From the NCBI GenBank assembly GCA_002633005.1, contig NMRA01000652.1, positions 2,668-23,802 on the forward strand: 21,135 nucleotides of DNA, given 5' to 3'. Numbering within the stretch: position 1 is the stretch's first letter; every line of letters begins with the position of its first letter. The translations under genes were made by a program, and so were the position numbers. Below, in pieces: positions 10,745 through 18,529 of this stretch. Under the pieces are notes generated by a model. The model was given only the letters and a program-made list of their open reading frames with translations, was not told the origin of the DNA and did not search any database. Source of the DNA: Phoronis australis (lineage: Eukaryota > Phoronida > Phoronidae).

Positions 10745-12450
10745 CTCCACTAGCCTCCAGAGGTCTCTACTGACAACCACTGCACTCCACAGACCTCCAA
10801 TGGCCTCCACTCGACTCCACTTAACTCCAAGGGCCTTCAGGGGCCTCCAGTGGTCTCCTATGGCCACCATTCGCCTCCATTAGCCTCTTTTGACCTCCAT
10901 GTCCTTCACCTACCTCCAAGGGCTTTCACGGAATTCAACGAGCCTCTACTATACCCCACGGTCCCCCTTTGCCAGCAACTACCCTCCACTGTCTACAAAT
11001 GTACTTCCCTCCAATGGCCTTCACTGGCCTCAAATGGAATCCACTGGCCTCCACCGGCCTTCACCGGCATAAGCCGGCTTCCACCGGCCTCCACCGTTCT
11101 CCACTGGCCACTACTGGCCTCCAGAGGTCGCTGCTGACAACCACTGCCTTCACTGGCCTCCACTGGCCTCCACTGGTCTCCACTGGCCTCCACTGGCCTT
11201 CACAGGCCTCCACTGGCCTCCTTTGAACTCCACTGGTCTCCAATGGCCTCCACTGACCTACATGGCCTCCTCTTACCTCCAAAGGCCTTCACGGGCCTAA
11301 ACGGGCCTCCACTTGCCTGCACTGGCTTCCACTGGCCGCCATTGGACTCCAATAGCCTCCACTTGACTCCAAGGGCCTTCACCGGGCCTCCACTGGCCAT
11401 CACCCGTCTTCTATGGCCTCCACTGGCCTCCACTGTCCTCCATGGCCTCCACCTACCTCCAAGTGCTTTCACGGGATTCCACGGGCCTCTACGGTACTCC
11501 ACGGTAGTCCAGTGTAATCCAGTGTCCTCCACTGGCAGCTACTACCCTCCACTGGCCTCTATTTGCCTCCACTGGCCTTCACTGGACTCCATCAGAATCT
11601 TCTAGCCTCCAATGGCCTCCACCAGCCTCCATCGGCATAAACCGGCCTCCACCGGCCTCCACCGTTCTCCACTGGCCTAAACTGGCCTTCACTGGATTCT
11701 ACTAGCCTCCACTGGCCTCTGCTGGCCTCCACTATACTCCACTGGCCTCCTCTGGCTTCCATAGCCCATATCTGTCCTCCAATGGCATAAGCTGTCCTCG
11801 ACTGGCCTCTACGGAACTCCACTGGCCTCCATTCACGTCCATGGCCTCCACTTATATCCACGGGCATTCGCGGGCCTTCACGGACCGCCACGGGAATCCA
11901 CTGTATTCAACTGGTCCCCCAGTGACCTCAACTGACCTCCAGGGCCTCCTCTTACCTCCAAAGGCCTTCACGGGCCTCCACTGGCTTCCACTGGCGGCCT
12001 TTGGACTCCACTAGCCTCCATGCCCTCTGCTTGTCTCCAAGGGCCTTTACCGGGCCTCCACTGGCCATCACCCGTCTTCTATGGCCTCCACTGGCCTCCA
12101 CTGTCTTCCATGGCCTCCACCTACCTACAAGTGCTTTCACGGGATTCCACGGGCCTCTACGGGACTCCACGGTACTCCACTGTCCTCCACTGGCAGCTAC
12201 TACCCTCCACTGGCTTCTACTTGCCTCCACTGCCCTTCACCGGCCTCCATTGAAATCCTCTGGCCTCCAACGGCCTGAACCAGCCTCCACCAGCATAAAC
12301 CGTCCTCCACCGGCGTCCACCGTTCTGCACTGGCCATTCACTGGATTCTACTAGCCTCCACTGGCCTCTGCTGGCCTCATCTATACTCCACTGGCCTCCA
12401 TGGCCCATATCTGTCCTCCAATGGCATCCGCTGTCCTCGACTGGCCTCCG
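10745..12450 (+). repeat. ~0.66-kb tandem duplication plus an older partial third copy
   Basis: Segment 11265-11860 and segment 11945-12450 share TTACCTCCAAAGGCCTTCAC, CATCACCCGTCTTCTATGG, CTTTCACGGGATTCCACGGG, GGCAGCTACTACCC, GGATTCTACTAGCC and GCCCATATCTGTCCTCC, in the same order. The offset falls from 668 to 658 to 639 bp, which shows loss of units in the right copy. A weaker copy with CTTTCACGGAATTCAACG and CAACTACCCTCCACTG begins near 10880. The motif TGACAACCACTGC at 10771 and 11135 marks another internal copy. Confidence 0.88.
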
Positions 12451-12639
12451 CGGGCCCCCAGTAACCTCCACTGGCCTCCACTTGCAGCCATATGCATCCA
12501 CTTGCCTTCACCGAATTCCACAGGCCTTTCTGGCATCCACTGACATCCACTGGCCTCCAACGGCCCTCACCGGCCTCCACTTGCCTCCACTGGCCTCCAG
12601 TGGACTCCACTGGCCTCCAGTCGCCTCCGCTTGCTTCCG

Positions 12640-13351
12640 CGCGTTTTTCTCGCCTCCACTTGCTTCTGCTCGCCTCCGATGGCCTCTACTGCCTCCGGTC
12701 ACCTCCGCTGATCTCTGATGACCCCCTGCTGGCCTCGGCTGCCTTCCTCTGGCCTCTGCTAGACTCTGCTGGCCTGCATCGGCCTCCGACGGCTTCCGCT
12801 GTTCTACGCTGGCGTCCGCTGTCCTAAGCTGAACACCACTGGCCTCGCATGGCCTATTTTCATCTCCACTGGCCTCTGGAGGCCTCTGCTTGCTTTCGCT
12901 CGCCTCCGTTAGCCTCCGTTCGCCTCCGCTCTCCTCCGCTCGCCTCCACTGGTCTCCGCTGACCTCCACTGGACTCCGCTTTTCTCTGCTGGGCTGCGCT
13001 CTCTTCTACTCGCCTCAGCTCGGCTCCGCTGGCGTCCGCTGGCCTGCACTTGCCTCCGCTGGCCTCTGCTCGCTTTTTCTTGCCTCCGTTCGACTCCGCT
13101 GACCTCTGCTGGCATCAGCTGGCCTCCGGTGCCAACTGCCGGACTCCGCTCTATTGTGCTCGCTCGTGCTGGCCTTTGCTTGCCTCTTGTGGCCTACGCC
13201 GGTCTCCGTTGGCCTCCGCTGGTGTCCACTCGCCTCCGCCCCGCCTCTGTTGGCCTCTGCTGTCCTCAACTGGCCTCCGCTGGCCTCCGCTGTCTTCTGC
13301 TCGCTTCTACTCGCCTCCGCATCTCCTGCGCTCGTCTCCGCTAGCTTCCGA
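12640..13351. repeat. CpG-rich terminal zone of the minisatellite
   Basis: Units here are mainly CTCCGCTGGC and CTCCGCTCGC rather than CTCCACTGGC, with many CTCTGCTGGC derivatives. CpG density is clearly higher than in the left part of the array. The change begins abruptly near 12620-12650 and lasts to the array edge. It looks like a separately homogenised subfamily. Confidence 0.85.
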
Positions 13352-13568
13352 TTTGTAATTATTCGCCGCGTTGTTATCGTTGAACAGTGTGCACCTGCTT
13401 GATGTCATGCAACAATCATACTTGTCCAGCGGACAAGGTTTGAAATTCCAAGCAACTCAGCCCCTTATGAATCATTGTAAAGTTTTAAAAGTTTTAGAAA
13501 CATTTCGAAATTTCCCATTCATGAAAATTCTAATGCTGGTACCGACTCTCCATAAACACAGAAAATTT
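13352..13568. other. Unassigned low-copy sequence at the array edge
   Basis: AT-rich DNA follows directly after the last minisatellite units. I see no gene, exon or RNA here. A 66-codon open frame on the plus strand has no recognisable motif and starts inside the last repeat units. Confidence 0.5.
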
Positions 13569-13877
13569 TGATATATTTCAATACTGGCCTACCTCAGCGT
13601 CTTTATGTTAGTGAATGCAAGTGAATTGCTGATTGTATACATAAGTGTCCAAATCCCGTGTGAAAAAGGCAAAACGCCGCTCATGGGATGTATGACTTAA
13701 CAGTTGTCTGTTGACAGTAATTGTACAGATATCGGGTACTCGGTAGCTGAGAGGGGAGAGCACTAAACCAGCAATGTCGAGACCTGTGGTTCGATTCCGA
13801 ATTGGGGTTCCTGATTTGTCTGTGTTTATTTGATATATTTCATTACCGGCCAAACTCAGCGTCTGTATATTTACTAA
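13569..13877 (+). mobile_element. tRNA-derived SINE-like segment with repeated 3' end
   Basis: A tRNA-like core spans about 13733-13802. It has a box B GGTTCGATTCC at 13788-13798 that matches the consensus exactly, and a box A-like TAGCTGAGAGGGG from 13744 with one mismatch. The spacing between the boxes suits an RNA polymerase III internal promoter. The downstream segment TGATATATTTCATTACCGGC (from 13831, continuing with CTCAGCGTCTGTAT) is repeated upstream from 13569 as TGATATATTTCAATACTGGC with CTCAGCGTCTTTAT, 262 bp away. This is what a SINE dimer or two overlapping insertions would leave. The T-stem and acceptor stem do not pair well, so it is not a working tRNA gene. I cannot name a SINE family. 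Confidence 0.55.
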
Positions 13878-13951
13878 ATTAAATCCTATTTTGGATAAGT
13901 AAGAAACACAGCTCAATGTTACGTTGATGTGGACTATAATGATTTCAGATT

Positions 13952-14116
13952 ATGTTGGATCTAATGACAAGTTTATTTGGTTTGCATGAGTGGCGAAAAC
14001 GCAGTCAAGCAGACGAGCTGTCATTGAAGGGATTTGTCACCATCAGCTGGTTTGTTTCCTCATCAACCCAGCCCTATTTAATGGAAATTTTAAATAAAAA
14101 TTTGACTATGGCATGA
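13952..14116 (+). other. Short unrecognised open frame (54 aa)
   Basis: An ATG-initiated frame follows shortly after a TTTCAG acceptor-like site. The product is mixed in composition (for example LFGLHEWRKRSQADELSLKG) and lacks low-complexity bias, so it could be a diverged exon. No family is recognised, and with this length chance is a good explanation. Confidence 0.12.
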
Positions 14117-14257
14117 ATTGATTGATGTGACAATACTGAATAAAGGTCTCATTCCACTGCACTAAGTTTGTCCTTTGACGTACGTGTACACAGTCTGGCT
14201 AGTTAAATCACAAGTAATTTAGGGATAACACAAACCTCCAACAAAGCTTCCGCTAAA

Positions 14258-14491
14258 GTGACCCTTATACGGGCACCGAAATCCCATTTTCTTGGCCATG
14301 AAAAGGTACTAATCAAATCCTCATGTGGGGAAATGACCGTTTATCAGGTTTGTCCTTGCGGGTGTAATCTTGGGAGCCAAGAGAATGACATTCAAAAATT
14401 ATATCAACTTCTCAGGTTAACATTTAAAACTGCCTACAATACCTACTACGTAAACCACTGCATCAAAATTGGTTACTGCCACACAATTTAA
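14258..14491 (+). other. Unrecognised open frame with a CPCGC motif
   Basis: The frame is open for 77 codons, but the first in-frame ATG is only at 14333. The region after it contains the cysteine cluster CPCGC. No domain is recognised and no splice sites stand out. It is listed only as a candidate and is more likely chance. Confidence 0.1.
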
Positions 14492-15631
14492 GATTTGGGG
14501 AGTATCAGGCAGACGGTTATACACAGGGTATAAAATTGAGGGAGATCAGCCCACTAGGTAACCGTTTAAAAGAAAATGAACGATGTTCAGCATCACTGTA
14601 CTTGGCACAACCTAGTAAGATGCCAGACACTTTCAGCGGTGGAGTGCCCATGCCAGACGATTACAAAAAGGGCTAATTTGAGTTAAATCATTCCAAGAGG
14701 TAACCACATGGAGTGTTCTCATCAATTGTCTTTCTTTCTCCTATATCCACGAGCTCTTCGTATCTCATGTAACTCATTTCCTTTTCTTTAAGTGGCGTTT
14801 TATTTCATGTAATTACAGTGAAGCTTGTTATTATGCGAAACACTCCGAGATTACTTTATCCAGCCGTGCCATAAAACCAGCAAAATAGTAACCTGCACTG
14901 GTACAAACCATTCCTATACCCGTTTTTCAAGTTTGAGAGTCAGAGCAATGTTTTTCTATGACACAATCACGACAACAAAAACATGCATCACTCTTTATTT
15001 ATCGTGCCCCGATAGTAACGTACTGGTTTCCATTTACGCGTTGCTAACAATAACTGACGTGCGATTTTACAAAACAAAATAAACTAATGCTAAAAACGAC
15101 GTCTCTACATGAAAGCACGATGAGATACTAGCTCCAGGCTCTTCTTCTAGTTCATACCAATCTGAAAGTAAAATAATAATCATCACCTCCAAGATGATTA
15201 GACACATCTTCAAAACACATCTGAAGCACAACATAAACTTTTACATGTCATAAAAAAGCCGTAACAACTTGAGTATCGCCAGTCAATGATTTCACTTGCT
15301 GATATTAAAACTGGGCTAATGTAAATTGGTGTCGGCTCATCTACACCAAGTGTTTCTGTGCCAAATTTTGTCAACAGATGTTAAGCCTTTTTAGGCTTCA
15401 GAAAACCTGAGATTTCGTCAAGGCTCATGAAAAATGCTTATCACGGCGGGATACTTTCAGCGTTCTGTTTCAACCAATTTTGATTCGAGATTAGGAACAC
15501 GATGACGTTGCTTTGGAAATGCAAATAGGTTCTTGTGTACAACACCGTTTTGACTTTTACAGTGTTCAATTTCACCAACTTATACTGTAGCCTACCCGTG
15601 TGTGACAAGTTTCATGCTGCTTTTTACTCAC

Positions 15632-15823
15632 AAGCTAAGTCCGAATCGTTTTTAATCAGTTTTGAAATGACTGGATCCAGTCCGCATGTCCCTTTGCAGG
15701 CCTTGGATTCCGAGGCCGGCTGTGAAACGCAGTTCATGCCATGGCATTGCCGAGTTCTCTGAGAAATTCCCGGACCACACGAGTTCGAGCACGCAGACCA
15801 CATCGACCAGTGCCACCAAATGG
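15632..15823 (-). CDS. Exon encoding a thrombospondin type-1 repeat (partial gene)
   Basis: The minus-strand frame encodes IWWHWSMWSACSNSCGPG, then RTRQC, then six cysteines in total with the spacing of a thrombospondin type-1 repeat (TSR). Present are the layered tryptophans (W-x-W-x-x-W), the CSxSCG turn, the arginine ladder (SQRTRQ) and the closing CKGTCG. TSR domains are disulphide-bonded extracellular modules that bind matrix or cell-surface partners and are often C-mannosylated on WxxW. The exon boundaries are clear. A pyrimidine-rich acceptor ending CCCTCAG precedes the exon, and GTGAGTAA follows it. Both introns are phase 1 and the exon is 192 nt, so it can be shuffled or skipped without breaking the frame, as is usual for TSR exons. 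About 19 residues of linker follow the domain. No neighbouring exon was recognised, so the parent gene cannot be named and an orphan exon remains possible. Confidence 0.85.
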
Positions 15824-16340
15824 CTGAGGGATTGTTAACAGAAAACAGGAGATAAAATTCACTTTTACGAGTGCTAACAGTGTTCACTTGTTTATCAGAA
15901 TTACTTCGACATGCCTGAAATCGTGGGAATTTGAAAACCGTGTGTGTCAACTAGAGAAGAGTTCAGTAAGGCTTGGACTTTACTAGAAAACCAAGACTTC
16001 GCGAGATTACTCGAGATATTGCTTTGTGTTTTAAATGAGAACGCGTGATTTTGCCGGGCTAGGTTTTTAGCCGCGAGAATGGAACTGAACTGTACCTAGG
16101 TGAAGTTGATCATTTGGGTCAACAATGGCGGACTCGTTCTCGAATGTCTGTTATTAGTTGAAATTCCTTAAGTTAAAACTAAGAGTCTTTCGTGAGCTTT
16201 TGAATGTTCTGGAGTTCAGTATCGCTACTTAAAACTTCTACAGCATTTCTTTAAATACAAATGAGTCACTATCATGGCGGGTGGTCGGGTCCTTATTGTA
16301 GTACAAAATATCGTTACTGAATAGAACTAGCACGTATATT
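15824..16340. other. Unassigned sequence upstream of the TSR exon
   Basis: This would be the intron before the TSR exon on the minus strand. The polypyrimidine tract and a CTGTTAAC branch-like motif lie at its near end. Two ATGGCGG motifs on the plus strand (16125 and 16274) open frames of fewer than 20 codons and resemble YY1-type CGCCAT sites. No further exon is evident. Confidence 0.45.
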
Positions 16341-17157
16341 AAACTTGAAAGACTATTGTCAGCCAGTGATTATAATGACTCTGCACGAGTAAGATTTGTG
16401 GAAAGTTTACACTCAGCCTTTCCGGCAGCTTGTACACCACAACAGAACTATACAAGAAAAGAAAAATGTGGACCATGCTGAATCACAGATAACAAGTGTC
16501 GGACTGTAGAATAGAAAATGAATAAAAAGAATACATGATGAATGAAAAGGTCAGAATTTCAGAAGAAAGACACTCAATGACCCCATGATTGCACCAAATG
16601 ACCTGAAGCTTCTGACCCGTCTTATTTGATTGGGGACATGGTTGCTTAGTAAAGCAGGGTATTGAATGGCACGTACGCTTACATGTACACCTGTGTGCTG
16701 AAACTGAAGATAATTTTTTGAAAAATATAAGAGAAAATGCATTTTGAAAATTAGATGGCCTTTCCACTATTTGACCCTTTCCCGTGCATTATTAACCCTT
16801 TTCCAGCATTATTGCAAACTCCATAAAAGTGCGTTTAATGCTGACATTAACAACTGTCTAATTGTTGACACCTCAAAATACGTGTTGAATGAAAAGGTCA
16901 AAATTTCAGAAGAAAAATGCACCTAATTACCCCGACATTGCACCAAATGACCTGAGACTTGAAACGCAATTACATGTACCAATTAGATTGTGAATTTGAA
17001 GTGCCTAGCACAAAATTTTAGTTTGCTCTCGATGATCTTTGACTTAATTAATGTGATTGGATGACCCGATTACTTTGAAAAGTCAGTTATTCAATTGACA
17101 CATGGACATTTACCTCTACAATAAAAAATAATTGCAGTCGGTCTGATACACGTTGTA

Positions 17158-17184
17158 CCACACGTGCGCAGGCCTCACGTGTGG
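17158..17184. other. Perfect palindrome with two CACGTG boxes
   Basis: CCACACGTG and its exact reverse complement CACGTGTGG are separated by 9 nt. Each arm contains CACGTG, the canonical E-box for bHLH factors such as Myc, USF or CLOCK families. This could be a paired binding site or simply a hairpin remnant; nothing nearby shows which gene it would serve. Confidence 0.5.
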
Positions 17185-18001
17185 GCCCATTGCACTGATC
17201 ACCTGGAAATATTGTTATGCTTTATTAATATATGATAAAGCATAAAAATATTTTACCCCTCTACAATGCTATTGAAAAGAATTTCTTACAAAACGTAGAT
17301 AACACTTTCAAAATTATATGACCTTTGCACTAATTGAACCGTGACCGTGAAAAGTGTGTGTAATGCTGAGGAGCACAGTTGTCTAACTGTTGACACATCA
17401 GAATACGTTTTGAATGGAAAAGTCAAAACATCAGAAGAAAAATCCACTTAATTACCCTATGATAATACCAAATGACCTGAAACATTGGAATTAGAACTCT
17501 TTTACTTGTACCATACAGGTATGTTAATTTAGAGTGTCTAGCGCAAAATTGTACTTTGCACTCAATGACCTTTGACCTATTTAATCTGATTGTATAGCAC
17601 AAATAATTGAAAAAGTAAAGCACTATTTTGGCATAAATATTCACACCTGTTCACTAAAATTGAAAAGAATTCCTTGAAAAATGCAGGAGAAATAACATTT
17701 TGAAAATAAGAAAACACTTGCACTTTCATGTATTGTTCACTTCGGTGAATTATCAGATTACACTTTATCAAAATTACTACTTGGAAAGTTTCAAAGTTGA
17801 AAATTGAATTGTTTGAGAGTTATTAGGCTTTGGAAAGGTCGCAACAATAATAACTAGAAAGATTATGGTCAGAAAGTGACAATACTCACTCTGCGCGAGT
17901 GAGACTTTTAGGAAAGTTGACCATTTCTAGTACATTATGAGTCCCATTAGTGAAATAAATGTTAAGTCCATAAAAGTGCTGTAAGTGCTGAGAATCCCAG
18001 T

Positions 18002-18061
18002 GTTTAACATAGGCGGCGCAGCACGGTAAAAAACCCCTATGGTGCGCCGCCCATGTCTAAC
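18002..18061. mobile_element. Tiny GC-rich fold-back insertion in the AT-rich repeat
   Basis: Inverted arms CATAGGCGGCGCA (18008-18020) and TGCGCCGCCCATG (18043-18055) differ at one position and flank a 22-nt loop. The related repeat copies at 16.85 and 17.39 kb lack this sequence. It is bordered by GTTTAAC (18002-18008) and GTCTAAC (18055-18061), which look like an imperfect target-site duplication. This is consistent with a miniature fold-back element or a MITE remnant. It is far more GC-rich than its surroundings. Confidence 0.55.
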
Positions 18062-18306
18062 TGTTGACACGTTAGAATACAATGTACATGTTGAAGGAAA
18101 AAGTCATATTTTAAAAGAAAAATGCTTTTCGTGACCCTATGGTTGCACAAATTGGCATGAAGCTTTGGAATTTATGACTCAATTACAAGTATCAATCACA
18201 TATACAAATCTGAAGTGTCAACCTCTAAATTTAAGTTTGCACTCGATGTCTTCTGACCTATTTTTATAACGCTTATTACGAAATATTCGATACAATGAAT
18301 ATACAT

Positions 18307-18342
18307 AACCCAGAAAGCGCCAAGAGGCATTATATCTGGGTT
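18307..18342 (-). other. 3' stem-loop of the LINE
   Basis: Arms AACCCAGA (18307-18314) and TCTGGGTT (18335-18342) pair perfectly over 8 bp, with an inner GCC-AAGA-GGC hairpin. The minus-strand sequence AACCCAGATATAA and the TTTCTGGG arm are shared with the LINE tail at 6133-6161. The inner hairpin differs in sequence but still pairs. Confidence 0.75.
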
Positions 18343-18363
18343 AAAAAAGTACAAAGACATCTC

Positions 18364-18428
18364 TATACAATTATTTTACACAAATACATAAAAAAGAAAT
18401 CTGTATACAATTATTTTACACAAATACC
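18364..18428. repeat. Two-copy 40-bp tandem repeat in the LINE 3' region
   Basis: TATACAATTATTTTACACAA followed by ATACATA or ATACCTA occurs twice, 40 bp apart. It lies between the 3' stem-loop and the last coding remnant of the LINE. Confidence 0.85.
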
Positions 18429-18529
18429 TAAATTAAAAAACTGACATATGATTACGAAAGTAAATAAATCATTTTCATACACATTTATACAATTCTATCC
18501 ACATATATAGAAAAAAAATTAATTTTGTT

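Larger units (their letters stand above)
6386..13351. repeat. Giant 10-bp minisatellite array, right part
   Basis: The array resumes in phase after the insertion. At 6.4-9.0 kb C-centred and G-centred units (CCACTGG, CCAGTGG) are interleaved, often directly adjacent. From about 9050 CpG-containing units appear (CTCCACCGGC, GTCCGCCGGC), along with forms such as TTCACGGGC. At 12.64-13.35 kb nearly every unit is CTCCGCTGGC or CTCCGCTCGC. The array ends at about 13351, where the phase and composition stop and AT-rich sequence begins. Open frames inside are decapeptide artefacts, as in the left part. Confidence 0.97.
13878..15631. other. Low-copy AT-rich stretch without a recognisable gene
   Basis: This 1.75-kb stretch lies between the SINE-like segment and the thrombospondin-type exon. 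If the exon belongs to a minus-strand gene, this would be intron or downstream sequence of that gene. It has short open frames only: 13952-14116 (54 residues), 14258-14491 (plus) and 14825-15082 (plus). None carries a domain I recognise. No RNA gene or tandem repeat was seen. Confidence 0.5.
16340..18270. repeat. Diverged AT-rich tandem repeat, about four copies
   Basis: An unrelated long repeat recurs here. Ordered landmarks are GTCTAACTGTTGACAC, then GAATGAAAAGGTCAAAATTT, then CAGAAGAAAAATGCAC, then TTGCACCAAATGACCTGA, then TTTGCACTCGATGACCTTTG, then TTGAAAAATGCAGGAGAAA. The GAAAAGGTC landmark occurs at about 16541, 16888, 17413 and 18094, giving spacings of 347, 525 and 681 bp. A further motif, CTCTGCACGAGTAAGA or CTCTGCGCGAGTGAGA, occurs near 16379 and 17891. 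Copies are clearly diverged with many indels. There are no long reading frames, so this is a non-coding satellite-like or dispersed repeat. The LINE at 18.3 kb ends the last copy. Confidence 0.8.

Noticed and set aside
1-13351. CRISPR-like array or transposon terminal repeat cluster
   Set aside because: The repeat unit is only 10 bp, continuous and without unique spacers, and the surrounding sequence is animal DNA with splice sites and LINEs.
13733-13802. Functional tRNA gene
   Set aside because: Boxes A and B are present, but the T stem has mismatches, the acceptor arms do not pair, and no clear anticodon arm forms. A SINE-like derivative fits better.
15535-15762. 75-codon plus-strand frame opposite the TSR exon
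   Set aside because: It is the antisense shadow of the minus-strand thrombospondin type-1 exon and has no motif of its own.
15624-15950. Reading the TSR as a complete 108-residue gene starting at 15950
   Set aside because: The residues before the domain are intron read through, ending in a pyrimidine-rich acceptor at 15824, and those after it run into a GTGAGT donor. The exon is only 15632-15823.
16125-16290. ATGGCGG motifs as translation starts of a new gene
   Set aside because: Both frames close within about 20 codons, and no donor site or conserved peptide follows clearly.
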